Shown here one piece after another: positions 18,157-30,908 of a DNA stretch of 64,000 bases. The stretch lies in contig NZ_JAAAXJ010000005.1 of NCBI RefSeq assembly GCF_009910705.1, positions 124,001 to 188,000 on the forward strand, in the 5' to 3' direction. Numbering within the stretch: the stretch's first letter is position 1; every line of letters starts with the position of its first letter. The notes beneath the pieces were generated by a model. It was not told the origin of the DNA and ran no database searches. It was given only the letters and a program-made list of their open reading frames with translations. This DNA comes from Microvirga arsenatis (GTDB lineage: Bacteria; Pseudomonadota; Alphaproteobacteria; Rhizobiales; Beijerinckiaceae). A program made the position numbers and the translations under genes.

Positions 18157-19059
18157 TCAGGCGCTTGAATGCTGGCGAACGATCCGTGCAAGTCCCGCGA
18201 TGAGAGCCTGCTGCGTGTCTTTGATCTCGGCCCTGATCCCGTGGCGCTCGAGCGCGTGGACATAGAGCTCTGCGCGCTCGGGGGCGGCCAGGATCGTCAC
18301 GGAGGAGGGGCGGCCGAACTGGGACAGAGCGCCGTTGATCTCGTCGCCCGTGAGGAGGCCGGAGAGATAGGGCGCGAGCAGGCTGCTGTGCATGCGGTTT
18401 GAGACGACGGAGGCGCGGGCGCTGAACAGAAGGTGCAGCAGGCCCGCCCGCGCCTCGCCGGCATTGCGCTCGGCCGCATCGAGGCCGCGATCGAAGCCCC
18501 TCGGATCCTGCGGCTCCGTGGCCGGGCGGCCGATCATGGAATGCTCGCGCAGGAGCGCATACATCTCGCCGGTCATGAAAGTGGCGAAGCGCTCGACGCG
18601 CCCGTTCTTCATCAGGATCCACTTGGGATGCGTGCCGGCCGAGCAGATCAGGCCATCCTCGATCCCGGTGCCCATCGCCAGGGTCTCCTCGCCGCGCATC
18701 ACGTCCGCCGCGCCGGAGGCGGGTTCGCAGAACAGGCCTGGAATGATGTAGCCCTTGCGCCCGTTCCCGAGATCCACCGGCACGAGCGCCTGCGCGATCT
18801 CGGCAGGACCCGCAGGGCAGGAGGCATAGGGCGCCTCGACCCAGCCTTCGCGGCTTCCCACCATGCCGACGAGCAGAACCGGCGCATCGGGCTCGGCCTG
18901 AAGCCACGATCCGCACTGGCGCAGGAACACGTCCCGGTGCTGGCCTTGTCGGAGGGCGGAGACGCCCTCCTCGGACGAGACCTGATCGAGAACCGTCTCG
19001 TTCTCGATCAGATAGCCGCGGAAGCGCGTGGTTCCCCAGTCGGCGACGATGAAGCGCAA
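18157..19059 (-). CDS. dgoK: 2-dehydro-3-deoxygalactonokinase family protein
   Basis: A 300-residue sugar kinase of the DgoK family (ASKHA fold). ATP and substrate motifs include the N-terminal VADWGTTRFRGYLI, GMVGSREGW, MRGEETLAMG, SAGTHPKWILM and FMTGEMYALL. The known reaction phosphorylates KDGal in galactonate breakdown, but no dgoA or dgoD partner is here. Instead it is last in a unit with upp, URC4 and the URC1-like gene. It may act on another sugar acid, or be a passenger. Confidence 0.85.
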   Translation of the reverse strand: MRFIVADWGTTRFRGYLIENETVLDQVSSEEGVSALRQGQHRDVFLRQCGSWLQAEPDAPVLLVGMVGSREGWVEAPYASCPAGPAEIAQALVPVDLGNGRKGYIIPGLFCEPASGAADVMRGEETLAMGTGIEDGLICSAGTHPKWILMKNGRVERFATFMTGEMYALLREHSMIGRPATEPQDPRGFDRGLDAAERNAGEARAGLLHLLFSARASVVSNRMHSSLLAPYLSGLLTGDEINGALSQFGRPSSVTILAAPERAELYVHALERHGIRAEIKDTQQALIAGLARIVRQHSSA

Positions 19060-19105
19060 GGCCGGTGATCCCCGTTGACGATACGAGGGAATAAGTCCCT
19101 GAACC

Positions 19106-19735
<630 letters not shown>

Positions 19736-19771
19736 GCCTTGTCCCTCTTTGATTGCCGTTTGCCGATTCAT

Positions 19772-21025
19772 CTAAAACACCGTCCCGTCGCTGATCACGC
19801 TGAGAGGAGGCGAGCCGTCGCCGCGCTTCTCCTTCGCGAGTCTGCGCCCTGTCGCCCAGGTCCCGCCTTCGAGCGCCTTGGCCAGGGGAAAGTCCGCCGC
19901 GGCAAATCCTAGCTTCGCCCGGATCGGTTCGGCAATGCGGTCGAGAAGGGCCACCGTCAAGGCCCTCCACTCCACGACGAGGGGGGAATCCACCGCATGC
20001 GCGCGGTCGGCGTCGCCCCGATCCTTGAGAGCGATCACGCCGGTGTCGAGAAACAGCCCGCCGTTGCGGTATTCGGGCAGACCCGTGAGCCCGTCTACCT
20101 CGACCACGGAAAAGCCGGCCCATTCGAGCGGCTCGATCAGCGAATAGGAGAGCCACTGGGAGAGCTTGTGGAAGGGGATGAGCCCCTTCGTGGCATCCGG
20201 CGCCTCCACCAGCGGATGGCGCCAGGTGTCGCCGAGATCGACGCCCCCGAGCGCGATCCGGCCCGGCCAGATGGGCCCGAGATGGGTGAGGAGCGCCTCG
20301 AGAATCGCGGTCGCCCTGATGCGGTCATCCTCGGTGGTTGCCGCGATGACGTCGAAGAGGCCGCCGGGGCGGGGGTCGTCCACCTGCCCGAAGATGTCCG
20401 GGTTCGTGGCCACCACGCGGCCCAGCCGGTTGAGGAGCGCGGCGCGGCCCTCCAGCCCCACGAGCGGATTGCCGTCGGAAACCTGGAAGCCTTCGGCCAG
20501 ATCCTGCGCCGTCAAGGTCATCAGCACGTCCGCATCGACCCGGAACGGGTCCTCGGGCCGGCTGGAGAAGGCGCCGCTCACGAACATGTCGAAGCTTGCC
20601 ACCGCAAGCCCCTCGGAGCGGATGTAGGTTTCTCCCGTGCGGCCTTCCTCGTAGCGCCATTGCGCGCCTGCGCCCGCATCGAGCAGCACGGAGACGATGG
20701 CGAGATCGAAGGCGGCGCGGCCCATGTCGGCGGCACTCTCCCAGGAGGCGCCGTGCATCACCGCGCCCCAGCGCTCATGCCCTCCGGCGGCGAAGTGGCG
20801 CCAGCGGGCATGGAAGGGAATGTCGAGGGAGGGATAGGCCGCGCGGATCGTCGCCACCACCTCGTCGGCGCAGGGCTCGAGCCGGCTCAGGTCGACCGTG
20901 AAATGCTGCAGGCGTCCGTCGAGGCCGGCCTGGAGAAGCTGGTGGGAGCGCTCCCGCACCGCGGCGGCGGAGAGGAGGGTGCGGGCGGCTTGCGTTTCGG
21001 GGGAAGGGGTCTGCTGGTCCGTCAC
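19772..21025 (-). CDS. URC4/Urg3-type uracil catabolism protein
   Basis: A 417-residue protein of the URC4/urg3 family, genetically required for uracil breakdown in Lachancea (Saccharomyces) kluyveri and found with URC1 and UPRT genes in bacteria. Recognisable segments are LDIPFHARWRHFAAGG, DLAIVSVLLDAGAGAQWRY, NPLVGLEGRAALLNRLG and YRNGGLFLDTGVI. The exact reaction is not established to my knowledge. The frame is open far upstream across the URC1-like gene. The GTG at 21025, with GGAG eight bases before it, gives a family-like N-terminus. Confidence 0.88.
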   Translation of the reverse strand: MTDQQTPSPETQAARTLLSAAAVRERSHQLLQAGLDGRLQHFTVDLSRLEPCADEVVATIRAAYPSLDIPFHARWRHFAAGGHERWGAVMHGASWESAADMGRAAFDLAIVSVLLDAGAGAQWRYEEGRTGETYIRSEGLAVASFDMFVSGAFSSRPEDPFRVDADVLMTLTAQDLAEGFQVSDGNPLVGLEGRAALLNRLGRVVATNPDIFGQVDDPRPGGLFDVIAATTEDDRIRATAILEALLTHLGPIWPGRIALGGVDLGDTWRHPLVEAPDATKGLIPFHKLSQWLSYSLIEPLEWAGFSVVEVDGLTGLPEYRNGGLFLDTGVIALKDRGDADRAHAVDSPLVVEWRALTVALLDRIAEPIRAKLGFAAADFPLAKALEGGTWATGRRLAKEKRGDGSPPLSVISDGTVF

Positions 21026-21123
21026 GAAGGGCTCCGGTGCTCTCGGTGGGAGAGCGATAGCACAGTCTCGGCCGAGCGCAGCATGCGCCCGCTCGGCCGT
21101 TGCTGAGAAGGTTAAGACACGCG

Positions 21124-22386
<1,263 letters not shown>

Positions 22387-22441
22387 GAACGATCTTCCAC
22401 GCGAGAACGGGAAGACTCCCACAACTGATCGTCGGAGAGCC

Positions 22442-22458
22442 TCCATACGATCTATGGA
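22442..22458. promoter_or_regulatory. Perfect dyad upstream of the URC1-like gene (candidate operator)
   Basis: TCCATA and TATGGA form a perfect 6-bp inverted repeat with a 5-base spacer, 56-72 bases upstream of the start codon. The position and size suit a dimeric repressor such as a GntR or TetR protein, but no regulator gene is adjacent. Confidence 0.45.
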
Positions 22459-22587
22459 AGAGTGATCTAAAGTTTCGAGGGCGTCAATGGGAGGGGAGAG
22501 AGCTTGGCCTTGATGCGGCTGCTTGCCAGAAGGGGGCTGGATGACGGCGCGGACGAACGGTCAAGATTGCTCCCGGATCAAGGTGGT

Positions 22588-22686
22588 CATCCCGGACGGA
22601 GCGTCAGCGGAGATCCGGGATCGGTTCCAGGATGAGGCGCTATTCTTGTCATACGATCCCGGATCGGCTTTGCCGTCCGGGATGAC
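22588..22686. repeat. Palindromic intergenic repeat (family A)
   Basis: GTCATCCCGGACGGAGC..GATCCGGGATCGG is followed by an inverted half ending CCGTCCGGGATGACG. It lies in the 306-base gap between deoB and the URC1-like gene. Apart from this and the dyad at 22442, the gap shows nothing I can identify. Confidence 0.75.
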
Positions 22687-22692
22687 GCCCCC

Positions 22693-23913
22693 TTAAAGCC
22701 AGGACGTTCCCTTGCCCGGATGCCGCAGCCCGAGATGGGCCAGCACGCTCGCCCCGATATCGGCAAAGCTCTCCCGCCGCCCGATGGCGCCAGGCTTCAC
22801 CCCGGATCCGAAGCTCAGGATCGGCACGTGCTCGCGGGTGTGGTCGGAGCCGCGCCAGGAGGGGTCGTTGCCGTGGTCGGCGGTGATGATCGCGAGGTCG
22901 CCCGGCTCGAGAGCGGCCTCGATCTCCGGAATGCGCCGGTCGAAGGCCTCCAGCGCGGCGGCATAGCCCGGGATGTCGCGGCGATGGCCGAACTCGCTGT
23001 CGAAATCGACCAGGTTGGCGAAGACGAAGCCCCCGTCCGGCAGGCTCCCCATCGCCGCGATGGCCGCCGACAGGCAGGCGTCGTTGCCGTTCGGCTTGAT
23101 CTCCCGGCCCGTCGAGCGGTGGGCGAAGATGTCGCCGATCTTGCCCACCGTGACCACGGAGCGCCCGGCCTTGGCCAAGGTGTCGAGGATGGTGTCGGAG
23201 GGCGGCGGGGTGGCGAAGTCCTTGCGGTTGCCGGTGCGCTTGAAGCCGGCTTCCTCCGAGCCGACGAAGGGGCGGGCGATCACGCGGCCGATCCTGTATG
23301 CGTCGCAGAGCTCGCGGCCGATCCGGCACAGCTCGTAGAGCCGGTCCAGCCCGAAGCTTTCCTCGTGCGCCGCGATCTGCAGCACGCTGTCGACGGAGGT
23401 GTAGACGATGGGCTTGCCGGTGCGCATGTGCTCCGCGCCGCATTCGTCGATGATGGCGGTGCCGGAGGCATGCTTGTTGCCGAGGATGCCGGGGAGATTG
23501 CCCCGCGCGATCAGCGCAGCCGTCAGCTCTTCCGGAAAGGTGGGAACGGTGTTGGGGAAATAGCCCCAGTCGAAGGCGACAGGGACGCCGGCGATCTCCC
23601 AGTGGCCCGACGGCGTGTCCTTGCCCTTGGAGGTCTCCACGCCATAGCCCCAGGAGCCTTTGAGCGTGCCTCTCGGCTCCAGGTTCGGCGGCAGGCGCCC
23701 CGTCGAGGCCTCGCAGGCGAGCCCGAGGCCGAGCGCCGCCATGTGCGGCAGGTGCAGCGGGCCCTGGCGCAGGCCGGTCTGGTCGCCGCGCCCTTCGGCA
23801 CAGGCCACAGCGATGTGCCCGACCGTGTCGGCACCGGCATCGCCATAAGCATCGGCGTCTTCCGCCCCGCCGACGCCGACGGAATCAAGCACGATGAGAA
23901 GAGCGCGAGGCAT
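22693..23913 (-). CDS. deoB: Phosphopentomutase
   Basis: A 406-residue alkaline-phosphatase-superfamily metalloenzyme interconverting (deoxy)ribose-1- and -5-phosphate. Metal and phospho-acceptor motifs are [18 protein letters not shown] (first Asp), [14 protein letters not shown] (Thr nucleophile region), [14 protein letters not shown] and [20 protein letters not shown]. The ATG at 23913 has AAGGA ten bases upstream. A TTG six codons earlier is possible. It links the phosphorylases punA and deoA to deoC, although it is on the opposite strand to them. Confidence 0.96.
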   Translation of the reverse strand: MPRALLIVLDSVGVGGAEDADAYGDAGADTVGHIAVACAEGRGDQTGLRQGPLHLPHMAALGLGLACEASTGRLPPNLEPRGTLKGSWGYGVETSKGKDTPSGHWEIAGVPVAFDWGYFPNTVPTFPEELTAALIARGNLPGILGNKHASGTAIIDECGAEHMRTGKPIVYTSVDSVLQIAAHEESFGLDRLYELCRIGRELCDAYRIGRVIARPFVGSEEAGFKRTGNRKDFATPPPSDTILDTLAKAGRSVVTVGKIGDIFAHRSTGREIKPNGNDACLSAAIAAMGSLPDGGFVFANLVDFDSEFGHRRDIPGYAAALEAFDRRIPEIEAALEPGDLAIITADHGNDPSWRGSDHTREHVPILSFGSGVKPGAIGRRESFADIGASVLAHLGLRHPGKGTSWL

Positions 23914-24011
23914 CCGTTCCAAATCCTTCAAGCCACGGGAATCATGACTGATACGTCATTGCGGCGAAAGATGCGACGGCCGTGAGCCCGCCAGGCCCGA
24001 CCGTCACAATC

Positions 24012-25636
<1,625 letters not shown>

Positions 25637-25646
<10 letters not shown>

Positions 25647-26089
25647 TCGTTGGTATCGTGAATATGAGTGAGCTCAATCTGCTTCAGATTTGCGGGCAAT
25701 CTCAACCGTTGGTCAGACGAGAAAAAGAGGCTGCACTCAGTGAGAAGGGCCGTCGCGATGTGGATGGCATCGGGCCCTTTATTGCCGAGCGTCGCTCGGA
25801 TTTCGGCGCTGCGGCGTAAAACCGACCGATCCACCGGCCTGATCTCAAGAGTCTCGTCACTTGTAAGGAACTCTTCATAGATGCCGGCCAGCTTCTGGTC
25901 GCCATCTTTGAGCGGGCCGACGAGAACTTCGGCTAGGGTAAGCTCGCTGGTCACCAACTGGAGCAGACCGGCAGCTGCCTGCTCGAAAAGGAAGAGCAAG
26001 CCGTCATCTTCGCTTTCCACGAAGCGAATGACGGCGTTCGCGTCGAGGTAGGCTGACTTGATCGCGGTCAACGGGTCATTCCCATTCAT
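25637..26089 (-). CDS. PIN-domain toxin (VapC-like)
   Basis: A 150-residue PIN nuclease with the expected acidic set: Asp in YLDANAVIRFVE, Glu in TSELTLAEVLVG, Asp in GPDAIHIATALL and Asp in FFSSDQRL. VapC proteins cleave specific tRNAs or rRNA. ATG 26089 overlaps the antitoxin end, and the frame upstream of it is just antitoxin sequence read in another frame. There is no Shine-Dalgarno sequence at a normal distance, so expression likely depends on coupling to the antitoxin. The gene lies inside a yej transporter operon. Confidence 0.88.
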
Positions 26090-26306
26090 CCCTGAGATTG
26101 CGGATGCGTTCAACCGCTTTCGTCACAGAGGTCTTGCGCTCCTTGGCGGCACCATAGAACCGCATGAATGCTCTTCCCGCTTCCTTCCGAGGAGGGTCAT
26201 CCTCTTGTTCGATTACTAGCGTCACAGGCTTTGAAGGATCCAATAATACCCGGAGATCCTCCGGCAGCTTATCGACCGTATAGTATTTCCTGATGATCTT
26301 ATTCAT
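26076..26306 (-). CDS. Antitoxin partner of the PIN toxin
   Basis: A 76-residue charged protein just upstream of and overlapping the toxin gene by 14 bases. The N-terminal part (IRKYYTVDKLPEDLRVLL) could form a beta-strand and helix DNA-binding end. The C-terminal part (KTSVTKAVERIRNLRDEWE) is a charged helix suited to binding the toxin. I do not recognise a named antitoxin family with certainty. ATG 26306 has AGAGGT five bases upstream. An upstream start at 26324 is less likely. Confidence 0.75.
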   Translation of the reverse strand: MNKIIRKYYTVDKLPEDLRVLLDPSKPVTLVIEQEDDPPRKEAGRAFMRFYGAAKERKTSVTKAVERIRNLRDEWE

Positions 26307-26336
26307 ATCGCACCTCTGAAGCACAGTAACACAAGA

Positions 26337-27500
26337 TCATCGGAACGTCTTCCGCGGATCGAAGGCGTCGCGCACCGCTTCGCCGATGAAGATGAGAAGG
26401 CTGAGCATGATCGCGATCACGAAGAAGCCGGCGAGTCCCAGCCACGGCGCCTGGAGGTTGGCCTTGCCCTGGGCCAGCAGCTCGCCCAGCGACGGCGAGC
26501 CCGGCGGCAGGCCGAAGCCGAGGAAGTCGAGGGAGGTGAGCGTGGTGATCGAGCCGTTGATGATGAAGGGCATGAAGGTGAGCGTCGCCACCATCGCGTT
26601 CGGCAGGAGGTGCTTGAACATGATGGTGGCGTTGGAGAGACCCAGCGCACGGGCGGCGCGCACATATTCGAAGTTGCGCGCACGCAGGAACTCGGCGCGC
26701 ACCACACCGACCAGCGACACCCAGGAGAAGAGCAGCAGGATGCCCAGCAGCACGAAGAAGCTCGGCGTGATCACGGCCGAGATGATGATGAGCAGGTAGA
26801 GCGAGGGGATCGCGGTCCAGATCTCGATGAAGCGCTGGAACAGGAGATCCGTCCAGCCGCCGTAATAGCCCTGCACGGCGCCGGCGAGGATGCCGATGAT
26901 CGACGAGATGCCGGCGAGAATCAGGCCGAACAGCACGGAGATGCGGAAGCCGTAGATCAGGCGCGCGACCACGTCACGGCCCTGGTCGTCGGTGCCGAGC
27001 CAGTTCCACTCGATGTCCTTGCAGCCCGTGCCGCCGTTGCGCTCCGCGATCGGCCGGCACTGCTCGTCGGTGAGCATCCAGGTGGGCGGCGCGGGAGCCG
27101 GCACGGGAAGGTCGAGGTTGTGCGTGTTGTAGGAGAAGCGGACCGGCGCCCAGAGCAGCCAGCCGTTGTCCCGGATCTCCTTGGCGATCACCGGATCGCG
27201 GTAGTCGGTCTGCGCCAGGAAGCCGCCGAACTTCTCCTCCGGGTAGTCCACGAAGGCCGGATAGAGCAGCTCGCCCTTGTAGGAGGCCAGGATCGGCCTG
27301 TCGTTGGCGATGAACTCGGCGAAGAGGCTCAGGACGAACAGGACCATGAAGATCCAGAACGACCAGTAGCCGCGCCGGTTGGCCTTGAAGTTCTGGAGAC
27401 GCCGCCGGTTGAGCGGGGAGAGCTTGATGAAGCCCTCCTTCGGCAGCGGCGGGGCCACGGGCGAGGCGGCGGGGGAAACGATGGGGACGTTCTCGTTCAC
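26337..27500 (-). CDS. yejE: Peptide ABC transporter permease (YejE-like)
   Basis: A 387-residue inner-membrane permease with a cytoplasmic N-terminus containing LSPLNRRRLQNFKANRRGYWSF, a first membrane helix, a long periplasmic loop (about 60-180) and the binding-protein-dependent transport core. EAA loop near RAARALGLSNATIMFKHLLPN. Full YejE length and the long loop distinguish it from DppC. It starts one base after yejB ends. Confidence 0.94.
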   Translation of the reverse strand: MNENVPIVSPAASPVAPPLPKEGFIKLSPLNRRRLQNFKANRRGYWSFWIFMVLFVLSLFAEFIANDRPILASYKGELLYPAFVDYPEEKFGGFLAQTDYRDPVIAKEIRDNGWLLWAPVRFSYNTHNLDLPVPAPAPPTWMLTDEQCRPIAERNGGTGCKDIEWNWLGTDDQGRDVVARLIYGFRISVLFGLILAGISSIIGILAGAVQGYYGGWTDLLFQRFIEIWTAIPSLYLLIIISAVITPSFFVLLGILLLFSWVSLVGVVRAEFLRARNFEYVRAARALGLSNATIMFKHLLPNAMVATLTFMPFIINGSITTLTSLDFLGFGLPPGSPSLGELLAQGKANLQAPWLGLAGFFVIAIMLSLLIFIGEAVRDAFDPRKTFR

Positions 27501-27501
27501 C

Positions 27502-28617
27502 TCACGCCTCCCGGGTCTCGAAGTCGATCCGCGGATCGATCCAGGTATAGGTGAGGTCTGAGACGAGGTTCACCGCCAGTCCCAGCAGGGAGAAGATGTA
27601 GAGGCTGGCGAAGACCACCGGATAATCGCGGTTCACGATGGACTCGAAGGAGAGAAGGCCGAGGCCGTCGAGGGAGAAGATCGTCTCGATGAGGAGCGAT
27701 CCGGCGAAGAAGGCGCTGATGAAGGCGCCGGGAAAGCCTGCGATCACGATGAGCATCGCATTGCGGAAGACGTGGCCGTAGAGCACCTGCCGCTCGGAGA
27801 GGCCCTTCATGCGCGCGGTGAGCACATATTGCTTGCGGATCTCGTCGAGAAACGAGTTCTTCGTGAGCAGGGTCGAGGTGGCGAACGCCCCGAGCGCCAT
27901 GGCGGTGATCGGCAGCACGAGGTGCCAGAAGTAATCTGCGATCTGCATGTGCCAGGGCATGAAGGCCCAGTTCTCGGAGGTGAGGCCGCGCAGGGGAAAG
28001 ATCTGCCAGAAGGAGCCGCCGGCGAAGAGCACGATCAGCAGGATCGCGAAGAGGAAGCCCGGGATCGCATAGCCGACGATGACCACGGCCGAGGTCCAGA
28101 TGTCGAAGGACGAGCCGTCGCGCACCGCCTTCTTGATGCCGAGCGGAATCGAGATGGCATAGGAGAGGAGCGTCATCCAGAGGCCGAGGCTGATCGAGAC
28201 GGGAAGCTTCTCCTTGATGAGCTCAAGAACGGAAATGTCGCGGAAATAGCTCTTGCCGAAGTCGAAGCGCGCATAGTCCCACAGCATCTTCAGGAAACGC
28301 TCGTGGGCCGGCCTGTCGAAGCCGAACTGCGCCTCGAGCTGCTTGATGAACTGCGGGTCGAGGCCCTGCGCGCCGCGATAGCGGGACGAGGAGGCGTCTC
28401 CCGCTCCCGCGCCGCCGGGAGCCTGCCCGCCGCCGGAGAAGTCGCCGCCCCCGCCCGAGATGCGCGAGGAGGTGCCGGCGTCCTGACCCTGCAGCTGCGC
28501 GATGATGCGCTCGACAGGACCGCCCGGGGCAAACTGCACCAGCACGAAGGAGATGAGCATGATCCCCAGGATGGTGGGGATCATGAGGAGGACGCGGCGC
28601 GCGATATAGGCCAGCAT
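27502..28617 (-). CDS. yejB: Peptide ABC transporter permease (YejB-like)
   Basis: A 371-residue permease with the typical [20 protein letters not shown] start, an extended Gly/Ser-rich periplasmic segment (about 45-80) and the EAA loop region [20 protein letters not shown]. Start ATG 28617 overlaps the DUF4260 stop. The open frame upstream of it is a shadow of that gene. It forms the channel with YejE. Confidence 0.94.
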   Translation of the reverse strand: MLAYIARRVLLMIPTILGIMLISFVLVQFAPGGPVERIIAQLQGQDAGTSSRISGGGGDFSGGGQAPGGAGAGDASSSRYRGAQGLDPQFIKQLEAQFGFDRPAHERFLKMLWDYARFDFGKSYFRDISVLELIKEKLPVSISLGLWMTLLSYAISIPLGIKKAVRDGSSFDIWTSAVVIVGYAIPGFLFAILLIVLFAGGSFWQIFPLRGLTSENWAFMPWHMQIADYFWHLVLPITAMALGAFATSTLLTKNSFLDEIRKQYVLTARMKGLSERQVLYGHVFRNAMLIVIAGFPGAFISAFFAGSLLIETIFSLDGLGLLSFESIVNRDYPVVFASLYIFSLLGLAVNLVSDLTYTWIDPRIDFETREA

Positions 28618-29009
28618 CAAGCGCCCGCGGGCTGGCGGCCGATGCGGCCGAGATGGGTGTCGTGGAAGCCGGACGCGTATTTCAAGCCATATCCCAACAT
28701 GCGGTCGAATCCGATATGCGCCGCCCAGGTGGCGGCGATCCCCAGCAGCATAGAGTGATCGAGCCAAAGACCAAGCCCCGCCAGGACCGCAGGGCCGAGG
28801 GTGGTGTGAAGGGCATTGTAGGCCGCGGCGCCGACCCTCGGGCCGGCCGCATATCCCGCAAAGCTCACGTCAGGAAGCAAGAAAAGAACGAGGTAAAGCC
28901 ACCAGGAGGCGCCGGCATAGGCGAAGGCAGCGGTGGCCAGGAGGAAGAGGGCGATGCCCTCCAGCCGCAGGAGCAGCCGGGGCATGTCCGCCTCGGCGCG
29001 TGTCGTCAC
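28617..29009 (-). CDS. DUF4260 membrane protein
   Basis: About 130 residues with four hydrophobic segments and the hallmark end [22 protein letters not shown] of DUF4260. Function is unknown. It sits between the second binding-protein gene and yejB with overlaps or short gaps, so it is cotranscribed. Start is uncertain: the GTG at 29009 gives a family-like N-terminus, while a TTG at 29021 or ATG at 28985 are alternatives. Confidence 0.85.
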   Translation of the reverse strand: MTTRAEADMPRLLLRLEGIALFLLATAAFAYAGASWWLYLVLFLLPDVSFAGYAAGPRVGAAAYNALHTTLGPAVLAGLGLWLDHSMLLGIAATWAAHIGFDRMLGYGLKYASGFHDTHLGRIGRQPAGA

Positions 29010-29024
29010 GGATGTGTCCAAACC

Positions 29025-30908
29025 TTACCCTCGCCCGATCCGTTTGGCCTTCTCGGCATCGTACCACCAGGTCCAGGGCGCCCCCGAGCTGAAGCGCGGC
29101 TTCGTCTCCGGGCGGGAGAACTGGTCCCAATAGGCGAGCCATTCGCTGGCCCTGTACCACATTGGCACCCAATAGTGGCCTGAACGGAGGACCCGGTCCA
29201 GAGCGCGGCAGGCGGTGTTGAGCTCCTGGCGCGTCTTCGCATTGCCGAGCGTCTCGATCAGGGCGTCGACCACCGGATCGTCGATGCCGGCGATGTTCTG
29301 CGATCCGGGCCTCTTGCCCGATTCCGAGCCGTAGATGACACGCAGGCTGTCGCCCGGGGTCGGAGATCCGCTCAGGTTCCGGCTTGCCATGTCGAAGTCG
29401 TAGGCGTCCATCCGGGCCCGGTACTGGGCGGCATCGACGATGCGCGAAAAGGCATCGATGCCGAGGCGCTTCAGGTTGGCCTGGAACGGCTGGGTGTGGG
29501 GCTGAAGCGAGGGCTGGAAGTCCAGGAACTCGATCCGGAACGGCTGCCCGTTCGGCAGCTTGAGCGCGCCTCCCTCGCGCCTGCAGCCGGCCTCGCGCAG
29601 GAGTTCGTCCGCCCGGCGCAGGAGACGCCGGTCCTGTCCCGAGCCGTCGGAGACCGGCGGAGTCACGGGCTCGCCGTAGACGGAGGCGGGCAGCTTGCTG
29701 CGGAACGGCTCCAGGAGCGCGAGCTCCTCCGGCGAGGGCTTGCCCACGGCCTTCATGTCGCTGTTCTCGAAGAACGAGGTCGTTCGCTTGAACAGGCCGA
29801 ACATGATGTTGGCGTTCGTCCATTCGAAGTCGAAGACGAGGCCGATGGCTTCGCGAATGCGCGGATCCTTGAAAGCCTCCCGCCGCGTGTTGAAGTACCA
29901 GCCCTGGATGGTCGCGGGGGCGTCGCTTGAGATCTCTTCCTTCTTGACGCGGCCTTCGCGAATGGCAGGAAAGTCGTAGCCGGTGGACCAGATGCGGGAC
30001 GTGTATTCCTCGTTGTAGCTGAGGGTGCCGTTCTTGAAGGCTTCGAAGGCGACGGTTCTGTCGCGGAAATATTCGTAGCGAATGCGGTCGAAGTTGTTTT
30101 GCCCGACATTCACCGGGAGATCCTTGCCCCAGTAATCCGGCACGCGCTCGAACTCGATGAAGCGGCCCTGCTCGAAATGGCTGACCTTGTAGGGTCCGGA
30201 GCCGAGCGGCGCCTCCAGGGTCGATGCCTCGAAATCCCTTCCCTGCCAATAGCGCTCGGACAGGATCGGCAGGCCCGCGATGACGAGATGCAGGTCGCGG
30301 CTGCGCTGGGGCGTGAGCTGCACGCGCAGGATCTCGTCGGATTCCGCCTCGGCCGAGGCCATCTGCGTGAGCAGTTGGCTGAAGAGCGGGTGCCCCTTCG
30401 TCTTCAGGATATTCAGGGAGAAGGCCGCATCCCTTGCCGTCAGCCGCGATCCGTCATGGAAGCGTGCTTCCGGACGCAGGAGAAAACGGTAGGTCAGCTT
30501 GTCTTCCGACACACGGACGCTCCTGGCGGCGAGTCCATAGACAGCATCGGGCTCGTCGCCCAGAACGCCGATCCGCTCGCCGGAGGCCGTCATGAGGCTG
30601 TCGAAGGTCAGGCTCATCCCGGCCGCGCCGTCGCCCTTCAGCACGAAGATGTTGAGGGTGTTGAAGGTGTCGAAGTTCTGGTTGCCGATGGTCTGCTTGA
30701 TCTGGACCGCGAGCGTGCCGCCTTTGGGAGCCGCAGGATTCACGAAGTCGAAATGCTTGAAGTCGGGCCCGTACTTCAGGTCTCCGAAGCTCGAGAGGCC
30801 ATGCGTTTCCGTCTCGGTTCCCTGCGCCGGAGCAAGCCGTGGCAGAGCCGAAAGAGCGGCTGCGGCCGCCCCCGTCTTCAGGACGCTGCGGCGGCTGATC
30901 CGTCTCAT
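29025..30908 (-). CDS. yejA: Peptide/microcin C-type binding protein with Tat signal (YejA-like)
   Basis: A 627-residue family 5 solute-binding protein. The N-terminus MRRISRRSVLKTG carries a twin-Arg motif and a hydrophobic stretch ending in APAQ, so Tat export is likely. YejA features include FKHFDFVNPAAPKGGTL, LEAPLGSGPYKV, VNVGQNNFDRIRYEYFRD and AWTWWYDAEKAK-like aromatic residues near the end. It overlaps the preceding paralogue by four bases. Confidence 0.9.
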   Translation of the reverse strand: MRRISRRSVLKTGAAAAALSALPRLAPAQGTETETHGLSSFGDLKYGPDFKHFDFVNPAAPKGGTLAVQIKQTIGNQNFDTFNTLNIFVLKGDGAAGMSLTFDSLMTASGERIGVLGDEPDAVYGLAARSVRVSEDKLTYRFLLRPEARFHDGSRLTARDAAFSLNILKTKGHPLFSQLLTQMASAEAESDEILRVQLTPQRSRDLHLVIAGLPILSERYWQGRDFEASTLEAPLGSGPYKVSHFEQGRFIEFERVPDYWGKDLPVNVGQNNFDRIRYEYFRDRTVAFEAFKNGTLSYNEEYTSRIWSTGYDFPAIREGRVKKEEISSDAPATIQGWYFNTRREAFKDPRIREAIGLVFDFEWTNANIMFGLFKRTTSFFENSDMKAVGKPSPEELALLEPFRSKLPASVYGEPVTPPVSDGSGQDRRLLRRADELLREAGCRREGGALKLPNGQPFRIEFLDFQPSLQPHTQPFQANLKRLGIDAFSRIVDAAQYRARMDAYDFDMASRNLSGSPTPGDSLRVIYGSESGKRPGSQNIAGIDDPVVDALIETLGNAKTRQELNTACRALDRVLRSGHYWVPMWYRASEWLAYWDQFSRPETKPRFSSGAPWTWWYDAEKAKRIGRG

